A stretch of DNA of 64,000 nucleotides from DATJAJ01 sp035622335. Lineage in GTDB: Archaea > Thermoproteota > Nitrososphaeria > Nitrososphaerales > Gagatemarchaeaceae. A program made the translations under genes and the position numbers. The notes below the pieces were generated by a model. That model was not told where the DNA came from. It saw only the letters and a list, made by a program, of their open reading frames with translations, and did no database searches. The stretch covers positions 41,975-105,974 of the forward strand of contig DASPVO010000001.1 in NCBI GenBank assembly GCA_035622335.1, read 5' to 3'. Below, piece by piece: positions 41,279 to 49,779 of this stretch; position 1 is the stretch's first letter, and each line of letters begins with the position of its first letter.

Positions 41279-42853
41279 ATGACTCAGAGCAAGCAAGAAG
41301 TGTCTCGGCCGGCGACCGCGCTGAAGAAGGAGATCGGTCTCTGGGGTCTCGTTGCCCTGGGTGTCGGAGGGATCATCGGGTCGGGAGTCTTCGGCCTCCC
41401 AGCAACAATGGGCTCAGTCGCGGGACCAGCGCTTGTCTTGGCGGTCGTACTCGTCGGCGCAATCACGACGCTATTGGCGCTCATCTACGCGGAACTAGGG
41501 TCAGCGTTCCCCGTAACGGGAGGACCCTACTCCATCCCCAGGATGGCCCTTGGGGACTCGGGCGGGTTCGTGATTGGCTGGGGATACTTCCTGTACGCCT
41601 TTACGGGGACGGCTGCCATCATCGACATAATGGTGACGTACGCGGGTTTCTACATACCGGGACTGTCAGTGGGCCTCACGCTCACGTCTGCTGGAATCGT
41701 ACTGGCGGTGGCCGCCACCATCGCTTTCACCGTCATCAACATCCTGGGCGTGAGGTGGGGGACCTACTTCGGTCTCTTGACCACGGTTGCCAAGCTCGTA
41801 CCACTCTTGCTATTCGGCGTAATCGGGCTGGCCCTTCTCCACCCGTCTAACTTCTCTCCCTTCCTGCCGTTCGGACTCTCGGGCGTCGGGCTCGCCATGG
41901 CGTTCGGCTTCTTTTCGTTCACGGGATTCGAAGCCGTTGTAATCCCTTCTGGAGAAGTGAAGAGCCCTTCGAAGACCATTCCTAGGGCGATGATAATCAC
42001 GATGGCCGTGGTGGTGGCCGTCTACATACTAATCGCGGTCGCCTTCGCGGGACTGATCAACTGGCAGGGACTCGGATTGACGACCGGAGACTGGGCGAAC
42101 ATATCGAACCTCTCTTCCCCACTCTCCAACGTCGCCACAGCGGCGGGACTAGGCCTTCTCGCAACCGTCGTTGCAATCGGGGCCATAATCAGCACGGTCG
42201 GTGCAGGAGGAGACTGGGTGCTCTTCCAGGCAAGGATACCGTACGCGATGGCCCAGGACAAGCTGTTCTGGGGACCCATGGACAAGGTCCACAGGAGGTT
42301 CTCAACCCCGTACATCGCGCTCATCTTCGCTTCGGCGCTCACAGTGGTGACACAGGTGCTCGTGCCCAGCTTCCCTGACGTGGTCCTGATAGCTTCGATC
42401 ACTACGCTCATCCCGTACGCTGCGGCGGCTCTTTCGCTCCCCATACTGAGGAAGACTAAACCGGACGTCGCTCGTCCTTACAGACTCCCGTTCGGCATCG
42501 TCCTTGCCGCTGCTGGGTTCGTACTCGCGACTATACTCGTCTACTGGGCCAGCTGGCCGTGGACCCTTGTGGGCGCCGTCGCCACGATAATCGGGTTCCC
42601 CCTGTACATGACAACGGGAAAGCACAAGCTGGACCTGAAGAGGCAGGCTTGGCTCGTCGTCTACATTGTCGGGCTGGCGGTCATATCGCTGCTGGGCGAC
42701 ACGAACTTCGTGTATGAGAATTTTAATAACTTCATCTCTCCACTGGGCATAATAGTAATGCCGTACGACCTGATAGTGCTCACCATTTTCGCTCTCGGAA
42801 TCTTCGCTTGGGCTTACAAGGCGAACACATCAGCAGAGATAGAGAAGAGTTGA
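41279..42853 (+). CDS. APC-family amino-acid permease
   Basis: 524 residues, about 12 membrane helices. Typical APC start GLWGLVALGVGGIIGSGVFGLP (helix 1 substrate loop Gly-x-Gly) and FGFFSFTGFEAVVIPSGEVKSP. First gene of the arginine deiminase operon (its TGA overlaps the ornithine carbamoyltransferase TTG), so it is best read as the arginine importer or arginine/ornithine exchanger (inference; ArcD-type antiporters are a different branch). ATG 41279. Confidence 0.88.
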   Translation: MTQSKQEVSRPATALKKEIGLWGLVALGVGGIIGSGVFGLPATMGSVAGPALVLAVVLVGAITTLLALIYAELGSAFPVTGGPYSIPRMALGDSGGFVIGWGYFLYAFTGTAAIIDIMVTYAGFYIPGLSVGLTLTSAGIVLAVAATIAFTVINILGVRWGTYFGLLTTVAKLVPLLLFGVIGLALLHPSNFSPFLPFGLSGVGLAMAFGFFSFTGFEAVVIPSGEVKSPSKTIPRAMIITMAVVVAVYILIAVAFAGLINWQGLGLTTGDWANISNLSSPLSNVATAAGLGLLATVVAIGAIISTVGAGGDWVLFQARIPYAMAQDKLFWGPMDKVHRRFSTPYIALIFASALTVVTQVLVPSFPDVVLIASITTLIPYAAAALSLPILRKTKPDVARPYRLPFGIVLAAAGFVLATILVYWASWPWTLVGAVATIIGFPLYMTTGKHKLDLKRQAWLVVYIVGLAVISLLGDTNFVYENFNNFISPLGIIVMPYDLIVLTIFALGIFAWAYKANTSAEIEKS

Positions 42854-43773
42854 GGAACCTACTATCTGTCGGAGACCTGGACACCTCCGAGCTCGAAGGG
42901 CTGATCGATTCCGCGGCGTCGATCAAGGAGGAGATGAAGGCGGGGCGGAACCTGGGCCTGATCAAGGGAAGGGTGGTGGGCCTGCTCTTCGAGAAACCGT
43001 CGACGAGGACGAGAACGAGCTTCGAGTCCGCGGCCTTCAGGTTGGGAGGCAGTCCCATCTATCTGCCCTCGAACGAGCTGCAGCTTAGCAGGGGCGAACC
43101 GATAGAGGACACTGCCAGGATACTCGGAGGGTACCTCGACGTCATCGTCGCGAGGGTCTACTCAGACGCGACCGTGCGCAAGCTCGCAAGGTGGTCGGGG
43201 GTTCCCGTGATCAACGCGCTCAGCGACGCGGAGCATCCGACGCAGATCATCTCTGACTTCCTCGCGATGAAGGAGGCAAAGGGTAGGCTCCGCGGGACCA
43301 AGCTCGCGTACATCGGGGACGGGGACAACGTCTGCAACTCCCTGATGCTCGGCGCGGCTCTTGAAGGGATTGACTTCGCCGTCGCCTGCCCGAGGGGATA
43401 CGAGCCGGACCAACGCCTCCTGTCACGGGCGCGGAAGCTCGGTCGCGGGACCGGGTCCAAGTTAGAGGTAGTGAGGCGCCCTGAGACAGCCGCCCGCGAC
43501 GCAGACTTCCTGTACACGGACGTCTGGGTCAGCATGGGCGAGGACGCGGAGAAGGAGAAGCGGATGAAGGACTTCCAGGGCTACCAGATAAATTCCGAGC
43601 TGATCAGGGCGGCCAAAAAGGGCGTGAAGGTGCTGCACTGCCTGCCGGCGCACCGGGGTCAGGAGATAACCGAGGACGCGATCGAGGGGCCGAACTCTAT
43701 AGTTTGGGAGCAGGGAGAAGACAAGCTCTACGGCGCGGCCGCGACGCTCTCGTGGGCACTATCCGCAAATTGA
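42850..43773 (+). CDS. arcB: Ornithine carbamoyltransferase, catabolic context
   Basis: 307 residues. Interconverts citrulline + phosphate and ornithine + carbamoyl phosphate. STRTRTSFE (Ser51-Thr-Arg-Thr-Arg55), DAEHPTQIISDFLAM and the ornithine-specific HCLPAHRG (about 262-268). TTG 42850 overlaps the permease TGA as TTGA, better than the earlier ATG 42808 that would sit inside the permease. Between permease and arginine deiminase, so it runs in the catabolic direction; it could also serve arginine synthesis. Confidence 0.95.
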   Translation: MRNLLSVGDLDTSELEGLIDSAASIKEEMKAGRNLGLIKGRVVGLLFEKPSTRTRTSFESAAFRLGGSPIYLPSNELQLSRGEPIEDTARILGGYLDVIVARVYSDATVRKLARWSGVPVINALSDAEHPTQIISDFLAMKEAKGRLRGTKLAYIGDGDNVCNSLMLGAALEGIDFAVACPRGYEPDQRLLSRARKLGRGTGSKLEVVRRPETAARDADFLYTDVWVSMGEDAEKEKRMKDFQGYQINSELIRAAKKGVKVLHCLPAHRGQEITEDAIEGPNSIVWEQGEDKLYGAAATLSWALSAN

Positions 43774-43782
43774 GGCGACATC

Positions 43783-45090
43783 ATGGAATCCAGCATCTGG
43801 GCCGAGTGGCACACGCTCAGGGACGTGGTGATACACAGACCAGGCATCGAGATGTTCTTCGGACTGATGGAGCCATTCTCGTTCCTCTACGAGAGAGCCT
43901 TCAGCATGGACGAGGCCATCTACGAACACTCAGAGATGGAGCACGCGCTCTCGGTCGCGGGGGTGAGGGTGCACAGGCTCAAGCACATGGCTATCAGGCT
44001 CGCGAAGGACGACCCCAAGACGACGGAGAGGGCCCGGCGGTACGCGGAGCGAATAGTGAGCTTCAGGGGGGCCAGGGGCGATGCCTCCAGGGCAAGAAGG
44101 TCGTTCGCATCCAACCTCGACTCCCTCGACGCTGAGACGATCTTCAACATCCTCGTGCTGAGACCAAGCGTGGAGCTCAAGGAAGGCAGGGGTGTGAGGG
44201 TGGTGTTCCCCAGAGTCACCCTGGACGTCCCGCTCGCCAACCTGTACTTCATGAGGGACCAGCAGGCGGTCTCGGACCTTGGGGTGATTGTAGGGAGGAT
44301 GTCCAAGCCCCAGAGGAGGCTTGAACCTACCATCACGAGCACCGTCCTCGAGATGGCCGGAGCGAAGATTGCCTGCAGGGTCAAGGCCCCGGGCACCTTC
44401 GAGGGCGGAGACTTCATACCTGCGGGAGAGTTCGCGATGCTTGGGACGGGCGACAGGACGAACAGAAGCGGGGTCGAGCAGATCCTGAAGCAGGGGGTCG
44501 GGTTCGAGGAGGTCGCGGTCGTCCACCAGGCCGCTCACCCGCTGATTCCCGGCGAGCAGCGCGACCCCATGATCAACATGCACCTCGACACCTACCTCAA
44601 CGTCCCCGGCGAGAGCTTGGCTGTGGGTTGCGTCCCCCTCCTGAAGAGGGCGAAGGTTGAGGTGTACAGAAGGAGGTCTGGGGGCGGCTACAGGAGGGAG
44701 TCGGTGTCGACCAACATAAACGACTACCTCACGGGGCGAGGCTTCACCATAGTACCCATCACGACGCTCGAGCAGATGTCTTATGCGTCCAACTTTCTGT
44801 GCGTCAAAGACCACTCGATCCTCGCAGTTGAGGTCGACAGGGTGGTGGGAAAGGTCCTCGCCAACCTGGAAGGGGAGGCGAGCTCAGACCCCTACAGGTA
44901 CGGAGCGCTCCTAGCCGAGGCCAAGAAGAACTACGCGGAGCTCAAGGAGAATGGCCACTTCTTCCCCAACAAGAAGGAGTTGACCGACCTGGGGGTCGAA
45001 GTGAATCCCCTGCCGCTGCAGGAGATAACAGGAGGATACGGAGGCGCGCATTGCATGACGTGTGCGCTCAGCAGGAAGCCTGGAGGATAG
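43783..45090 (+). CDS. arcA: Arginine deiminase
   Basis: Hydrolyses arginine to citrulline and ammonia. 435 residues. LYFMRDQQAV (Arg/Asp of the guanidinium site), TFEGGDFIPAG, VNINDYL-type C-terminal half and catalytic Cys424 in GGAHCMTCALSR. Slightly longer than bacterial enzymes (about 410). ATG nine bases after arcB. The most telling gene of the arginine-fermentation operon. Confidence 0.95.
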   Translation: MESSIWAEWHTLRDVVIHRPGIEMFFGLMEPFSFLYERAFSMDEAIYEHSEMEHALSVAGVRVHRLKHMAIRLAKDDPKTTERARRYAERIVSFRGARGDASRARRSFASNLDSLDAETIFNILVLRPSVELKEGRGVRVVFPRVTLDVPLANLYFMRDQQAVSDLGVIVGRMSKPQRRLEPTITSTVLEMAGAKIACRVKAPGTFEGGDFIPAGEFAMLGTGDRTNRSGVEQILKQGVGFEEVAVVHQAAHPLIPGEQRDPMINMHLDTYLNVPGESLAVGCVPLLKRAKVEVYRRRSGGGYRRESVSTNINDYLTGRGFTIVPITTLEQMSYASNFLCVKDHSILAVEVDRVVGKVLANLEGEASSDPYRYGALLAEAKKNYAELKENGHFFPNKKELTDLGVEVNPLPLQEITGGYGGAHCMTCALSRKPGG

Positions 45091-45098
45091 GCTCTTCC

Positions 45099-46037
45099 TT
45101 GAAGCTACTAATCGCGCTGGGCGGCAACGCGATCCTACAGAGAGGGGAGAAGGGCACGGCGGAGGAGCAGTTGGCAAACGTCCGAGCCAGTGCGAAACAC
45201 GTGATCAAGATAGTCTCGAAGGGGCACGAGGTCGCCCTCACCCACGGCAACGGCCCCCAGGTCGGAGATATACTCCTCAGGTCTGAGGTCGCAAGGGACG
45301 TCGTCCCTCCGATGCCGCTCGACGTCTGCGGAGCTGAAAGCCAGGGGATGCTGGGGTACATGCTGCAGCAGGGCTTGGAGTCGGAGGCTCGAGTCGCGGG
45401 CTTGTCAAAGTGTGTTGTCAGCATGGTGACGCAGACTCTCGTTGACCCCCAGGATGTCGCTTTCTCGAACCCGACCAAGCCCGTGGGGCCCTTCTACGAG
45501 GAACGGGAGTCTGCCTCGTTGGTCGCGAACAAGGGATGGAAGATGGTCGAAGACGCTGGTCGCGGGTTCAGGCGAGTCGTTCCCTCTCCCGCCCCATTGG
45601 AGATTGTGGAGGGCAGGGTGCTGAAGTCGCTCTTCGATTCAGGGGTGCTGACCATCAGTGCAGGCGGAGGGGGCGTCCCCGTCGTGAGGGAGGCGGACGG
45701 TTCTCTCAGGGGTGTCGAAGCTGTCCTGGACAAGGATAGGACGGCCGCGCTCCTCGCCTCCACGCTTGCGGTGGACACGCTGCTCATTCTGACAGACGTC
45801 TCCGCCGTCTACACGGACTACGGCAAACCTACAGCGCGCGCTGTCTCGACGATGAGCGCGTCCGAGGCGGAGGCTTACCTCGGTCAGGGTCAGTTCCCAG
45901 CCGGCAGCATGGGTCCGAAGATTGAGAGCGCGGTCCGATTCGTCCGGTCCGGCGGGAGCAGGGCGGTCATCTCCTCTTTGCTTCAGGCCGAGGACGCGCT
46001 CGACGGCAGGGCCGGGACGACCATAACTGGACCCTAG
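45099..46037 (+). CDS. arcC: Carbamate kinase
   Basis: 312 residues. Turns carbamoyl phosphate and ADP into carbamate and ATP, the energy-yielding last step. LKLLIALGGNAILQRGEKG (phosphate loop), LTHGNGPQVGDILLR, SAGGGGVPVVREADG and the C-terminal GSMGPKIESAVRF. TTG 45099 replaces the longer frame at 45051, which would overlap arcA. Its stop shares CTAG with the convergent Amt gene. Carbamoyl phosphate could also feed PyrB. Confidence 0.95.
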   Translation: MKLLIALGGNAILQRGEKGTAEEQLANVRASAKHVIKIVSKGHEVALTHGNGPQVGDILLRSEVARDVVPPMPLDVCGAESQGMLGYMLQQGLESEARVAGLSKCVVSMVTQTLVDPQDVAFSNPTKPVGPFYEERESASLVANKGWKMVEDAGRGFRRVVPSPAPLEIVEGRVLKSLFDSGVLTISAGGGGVPVVREADGSLRGVEAVLDKDRTAALLASTLAVDTLLILTDVSAVYTDYGKPTARAVSTMSASEAEAYLGQGQFPAGSMGPKIESAVRFVRSGGSRAVISSLLQAEDALDGRAGTTITGP

Positions 46038-47305
46038 CTTCCCGTCAGAATGCCGCCAAACGCCTTGCCGATGGCGTACATCGCTGCGTAAGAGAGCGCG
46101 AACACCACGGCCATGACCACAACCACTCCTGCGACCTCTATACCCAACTGATGGACGGCGTTGAGCCCTCCCCCAAACAGGATGCCGTTGGGCAGAGAAG
46201 CGTTCCCCGACGCCGTGGCGAAAGTGCTCTGGGTGAAGAATCCTATCATGATGACCCCGAAGAGTCCGCCCGTCAGATGCCCAGGGAGCAGGCCGACGGG
46301 GTCGGTGAACCACTTCAACGTGCCGAAGTATCTGTCAGCGAAGAAGTACAGGGGCCCACTGATGAAACCGAGGACCATCGCGCTCGCGGGACTGACGAAG
46401 CCTGCGAGGGGGGTGATGACTATCAGCCCCATCAGCACTCCGTTCGCCATCGCGAGAAGGCCCGGGTTCTGCTTGGTCTCCCAGCACGACAACGCCATCA
46501 GAGAGACAAAGCTGGCAGACGCCGCGAGGAACGTCGTCATCACGACCGTGACCGCTGCGGAGTCGAACGCCAGGACGCTCCCAGGATTGAAACCGAACCA
46601 CCCTACCCACAGAAGAAGGATCGAAAGCGTCAGCCACACAGGACTGATGCTTGCGGTGACCTTCGGGCTCTCGGTGAGTCCTTTCTTTCTCTCCTCCGCC
46701 CAGACGCGCGCGAGGATTCCGAGGCCTGCCGCCCCCGCCGCGCCGTGGACTACGAGCCCACCCGCGAAGTCTCTCATCCCGAGCGCGTAGAGCCATCCCG
46801 TCGGGTTCCAGATCCAGGCCGCTGGGAGGTTCCAGACCAGCACGAAGTACAGGACCGCGAAGAGAGCGAAGACTTCTAGCTTGACCTTCTTGAGGACGAC
46901 GACCCCTACGAGCGCCAGAGTGACCGTCGCGAACGCGGTCTCGAAGAGAAAGTAAGTCCCCATCGTCAAACCCGTTCCGAAGTACTGAGGTGTCATAGAC
47001 CAGTACGTGCTAGAGAGAGCCCCTGTGGCGTTGGGGGTGAAACTGCCGAGGAGCACTCCGGGCCCGTATGCGGGGTTTCCGATCAGCCCGCTCCCGATGG
47101 TGGGAGCGAATGCTGTGTTGAACCCGATGATGGCCATCACCACGAAACCGATGCCCGTGATGAGCATCGCCTTGAGCAGGCTAACGTTCGAAAATTCTTC
47201 TCCGAGCTCCCCGATCTCCAGTAGTCCGACGGAAGGGGTCATCGTGAAGACGAGGAGACCTGAGAGTATCACGTACAGGTTGTTTGAGACGGCATCGGTC
47301 AGCAA
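46034..47305 (-). CDS. amt: Ammonium transporter Amt
   Basis: 423 residues, about 11 membrane helices; imports ammonium as NH3/NH4+. The signature DFAGGLVVHGAAGAAGL (pore His) and GLLPGHLTGGLFGVIM (second pore His), FFADRYFGTLKW. Starts directly at MLTDAVSNNLYVILSG, TTG 47305. No GlnB/GlnK gene is adjacent, unlike most Amt operons; control may instead involve the two palindromes upstream (47353-47378). Convergent with and touching carbamate kinase. Confidence 0.94.
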   Translation of the reverse strand: MLTDAVSNNLYVILSGLLVFTMTPSVGLLEIGELGEEFSNVSLLKAMLITGIGFVVMAIIGFNTAFAPTIGSGLIGNPAYGPGVLLGSFTPNATGALSSTYWSMTPQYFGTGLTMGTYFLFETAFATVTLALVGVVVLKKVKLEVFALFAVLYFVLVWNLPAAWIWNPTGWLYALGMRDFAGGLVVHGAAGAAGLGILARVWAEERKKGLTESPKVTASISPVWLTLSILLLWVGWFGFNPGSVLAFDSAAVTVVMTTFLAASASFVSLMALSCWETKQNPGLLAMANGVLMGLIVITPLAGFVSPASAMVLGFISGPLYFFADRYFGTLKWFTDPVGLLPGHLTGGLFGVIMIGFFTQSTFATASGNASLPNGILFGGGLNAVHQLGIEVAGVVVVMAVVFALSYAAMYAIGKAFGGILTGS

Positions 47306-47352
47306 ATCGGGCTCCCTAACCCCAAGGGCTTTCCTCGCCGAATGGCTTTGGT

Positions 47353-47378
47353 CTTCTTATAAGAAGGGGACCCCTTCT
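47353..47378. promoter_or_regulatory. Two overlapping palindromes upstream of amt
   Basis: CTTCTTATAAGAAG (47353-47366) is a perfect palindrome with a TATA-like core, centred 54.5 nt before the amt TTG. It overlaps AGAAGGGG-A-CCCCTTCT (47362-47378), a 17-nt inverted repeat. The first may be the promoter of amt with about 27 nt of leader and the second an operator placed over its upstream edge. Confidence 0.45.
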
Positions 47379-47463
47379 CACGTTTGGGAATCTCACAGAC
47401 AGGGCCTCCAGAGCGAGCGCGCTAGCAACTGATTAAAGTGCGTCGGGCGGCGAGGTGTCGAGG

Positions 47464-47775
47464 ATGGGTTTCCAGCTTCCGGATTACAAGATAGTGGTAG
47501 ATTACGTCAGCGAGGGCGACGTTGCAAACCTCCTGAGGGGCTACATAGAGGTAGGTGGCGAGAGGATCAGGTTCACCGGCGTCGCATACGGAAGATTCGG
47601 AGGGCAAAACGTCTCTCCACAGCTCTCCTCGGCCGCCAGGAGGAAGGCGAAAGAAATCTTCGGGAATCTTGAGAAGTTCGAGGAAGACCTTCAGTTGAGG
47701 CTCGTCAAAGGAGACTTTGGGATGAAACCCCGACGGGGAGAGGCTGAGCACCATCATCACGAGCACATGCGGTGA
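47464..47775 (+). CDS. Small hypothetical protein with histidine-rich tail
   Basis: Not recognised. 103 residues from ATG 47464 (GTG 47455 also possible); soluble. Core GFQLPDYKIVVDYVSEGD, RIRFTGVAYGRFGGQNVSPQ and basic/Lys-rich helices. The C terminus ends HHHHEHMR, a His cluster that could bind nickel or other metal. A GATTAAAG box (47431-47438) is about 30 nt upstream. Followed by an SDR gene. Confidence 0.65.
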   Translation: MGFQLPDYKIVVDYVSEGDVANLLRGYIEVGGERIRFTGVAYGRFGGQNVSPQLSSAARRKAKEIFGNLEKFEEDLQLRLVKGDFGMKPRRGEAEHHHHEHMR

Positions 47776-47781
47776 GATAGA

Positions 47782-48705
47782 ATGAATCTGCTAGTCGGCT
47801 CCACGGGTTTTGTCGGCGGGCACGTCGTCGAATACCTCTTCCAACAAGGAGAGATCAGCAAGGGCGCGTTCCGGCGGGGGTCTCATCTCAAGACGATGGA
47901 CCTCAACGGCGTCCAGGCGGTCGAGGTCGACCTGGCCGACCATCACACTCTTCACGAGGCGGTCGAGGGTTGTGACACCGTCTACAGCATGGCGTCTCCC
48001 ACTCCCTACGGCGACACTGACTTCGTGAACGCAAACACCGCCGGGATCCTCAACCTGCTGGAGGCGGCCCAGGAACAGAAGGTGAAGAATTTCATACACC
48101 TGAGCTGCCTCGAGGTCTACGGCTTCGCCACGCGGGAGATCGAAGACTCCACTATTCCCTCGCCAGCCAACGACTATCAGAAGTCAAAGCTCGAAGCCGA
48201 ACGTCTACTCCTGGAGTTTGCCAAGAGGAACCCGGAGACGCGAATCGTAATACTCAGACCCGCCAAGGCGATAGGTTCTCGTGACACGACGTTTGTCGCC
48301 CCCCTACTTCGCATGATCAAGGAAGGCAAAGTGTCAGTGCCGAGGACGGGCATCATGTCTTTCACTCATCCCAGAGACATTGCGATGGCGATGTACAAGT
48401 CGGCCACTTCGACAACGCCCAGCGGCAGAGTCTACTTGATCAAGTCGTTCGACACCACCCCGGGACTGCTAGCGAAGGGAATCGCTGATGCTACCGGCTC
48501 GCACGCTGAAGTGCAGACAGAGGGCCTTCTGCGAAAGGCTGACCTTCCAAACTACACCAGGGAGCAGCTCAGGGCGCAATTGTCAATACGGCAACAGGCA
48601 AGCTGGAGCGAGATTGGTTTCGCCCCCGCGTTCGGAGTGGCAGAGACATCGGAGGAGATCGCAAACTGGTACAGGAAGGACCCATGGGCCGCAGCGGGAA
48701 GCTGA
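47782..48705 (+). CDS. NAD(P)-dependent SDR, epimerase/3-beta-HSD type
   Basis: 307 residues. LLVGSTGFVGGHVVEYL nucleotide motif, Ser/Tyr/Lys triad around LSCLEVYGF and ANDYQKSKLEAER, and ILRPAKAIGS. The C-terminal part is shorter and less like nucleotide-sugar enzymes than the SDR at 21462. ATG 47782, six bases after the His-tail gene; its last 22 bases overlap endonuclease III. Confidence 0.85.
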   Translation: MNLLVGSTGFVGGHVVEYLFQQGEISKGAFRRGSHLKTMDLNGVQAVEVDLADHHTLHEAVEGCDTVYSMASPTPYGDTDFVNANTAGILNLLEAAQEQKVKNFIHLSCLEVYGFATREIEDSTIPSPANDYQKSKLEAERLLLEFAKRNPETRIVILRPAKAIGSRDTTFVAPLLRMIKEGKVSVPRTGIMSFTHPRDIAMAMYKSATSTTPSGRVYLIKSFDTTPGLLAKGIADATGSHAEVQTEGLLRKADLPNYTREQLRAQLSIRQQASWSEIGFAPAFGVAETSEEIANWYRKDPWAAAGS

Positions 48706-49376
48706 AGATAGCCCTCGTCCTCAGGAAGATGAGGGCCATGGTTTACGGGTCGACGGACAGGAGGGCGACCGCATTAGCGCAGCTCCAGGACACGAGCGGC
48801 GGAGACCCCTTCAAAGTCTTGATCAGCACCATCCTGTCGCATCGTACGAGGGACGAAAACACGAGCCGTGCGAGTGAAAACCTGTTTTCAAGGTACGACA
48901 CCCCCGAGAAGCTCGCGTCCGCTGACCCCGACGAGGTCAGGAGGCTCATAAGGCCCTCCGGGTTCTACAACGTCAAGACCAAGAACATTATCAGGGTCTC
49001 AAAGCAGCTCATCGAGGACTTCGGCGGGGTGGTACCGAAGAGGATGGAAGACCTCCTGAAGCTTCACTCCGTGGGAAGGAAGACTGCGAACTGCGTGCTC
49101 GTCTATGGTTTCAAAGAGCCCGCGATACCCGTCGATACCCACGTTCATCGCATCTCGAACCGGTTGGGGCTCGTCAAGACGAAGACTCCAGAAGAGACAG
49201 AGGCTATCCTCCTGAAGACCGTTCCAAAGCGCTACTGGTTGCCGCTCAACGACTTGTTCGTGAGGTTCGGGCAGACGACGTGCAAGCCGATCGGGCCCAA
49301 GTGCGGCATCTGCACGCTCTCGAAGTCCTGCCCTTACTACAGGAACATCATCGCTCCGAAACAAAAACGCAGATAA
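48684..49376 (+). CDS. nth: Endonuclease III
   Basis: DNA glycosylase/AP lyase for oxidised pyrimidines. 230 residues. HhH with catalytic Lys in LHSVGRKTANCVLVYG, catalytic Asp in PVDTHVHRISN, and the 4Fe-4S loop CKPIGPKCGICTLSKSC (Cys-x6-Cys-x2-Cys-x5-Cys). ATG 48684 overlaps the SDR end. A MazG-like gene follows eight bases later, giving a small DNA/nucleotide-care group. Confidence 0.96.
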   Translation: MGRSGKLKIALVLRKMRAMVYGSTDRRATALAQLQDTSGGDPFKVLISTILSHRTRDENTSRASENLFSRYDTPEKLASADPDEVRRLIRPSGFYNVKTKNIIRVSKQLIEDFGGVVPKRMEDLLKLHSVGRKTANCVLVYGFKEPAIPVDTHVHRISNRLGLVKTKTPEETEAILLKTVPKRYWLPLNDLFVRFGQTTCKPIGPKCGICTLSKSCPYYRNIIAPKQKRR

Positions 49377-49383
49377 AGCGTTC

Positions 49384-49722
49384 GTGATTACACGCGTCGT
49401 GCCCTCGCTAGAAGATGCAAAGAGGAAAGTAGCCGAACTGGTCGAGTCGAAGGGGTTCGGCAACACACCCGAAGAGATACCGAACAAGCTCCTATTCGCT
49501 TTCATCGAGCTGGGAGAAGCCGGGGACTCTTGGAAGAAGGCTAAACCAAAGGCAGAGACAATCGAGGAGCTGATAGACGTGATCTTCTACGTCCTCGACG
49601 CATCCAGGCTGATAGACCCTTCCGCGAATCTAGACGAGGTCTTCGAGCGGAAGCTGGCAAAGAATCTCAACCGACCCCACAGATATGGGGAAGCGTTCAG
49701 GGACGCCAACGGACAGGTCTGA
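49384..49722 (+). CDS. MazG-like nucleotide pyrophosphohydrolase
   Basis: 112 residues. Predicted NTP (or dNTP) pyrophosphatase of the all-alpha MazG-like family. Helices carrying NKLLFAFIELGEAGDSWKK and TIEELIDVIFYVLDASRL give the paired acidic residues (E-x-x-E and E-x-x-D) that bind magnesium. GTG 49384. Probably read with endonuclease III; house-cleaning of damaged nucleotides fits. Confidence 0.78.
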   Translation: MITRVVPSLEDAKRKVAELVESKGFGNTPEEIPNKLLFAFIELGEAGDSWKKAKPKAETIEELIDVIFYVLDASRLIDPSANLDEVFERKLAKNLNRPHRYGEAFRDANGQV

Positions 49723-49745
49723 GCATCAACTCTGCGGGTGTTAGC

Positions 49746-49763
49746 CTCGGGTCTCAACCCGAG
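49746..49763. terminator. Hairpin between convergent genes
   Basis: Perfect stem CTCGGGT-CTCA-ACCCGAG in the gap between the MazG-like gene and the convergent cyclase gene. It may act as a bidirectional transcription stop or mRNA-end structure; no T tract follows, so a standard intrinsic terminator is not certain. Confidence 0.4.
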
Positions 49764-49779
49764 CCAAGAATCGGGCAGC

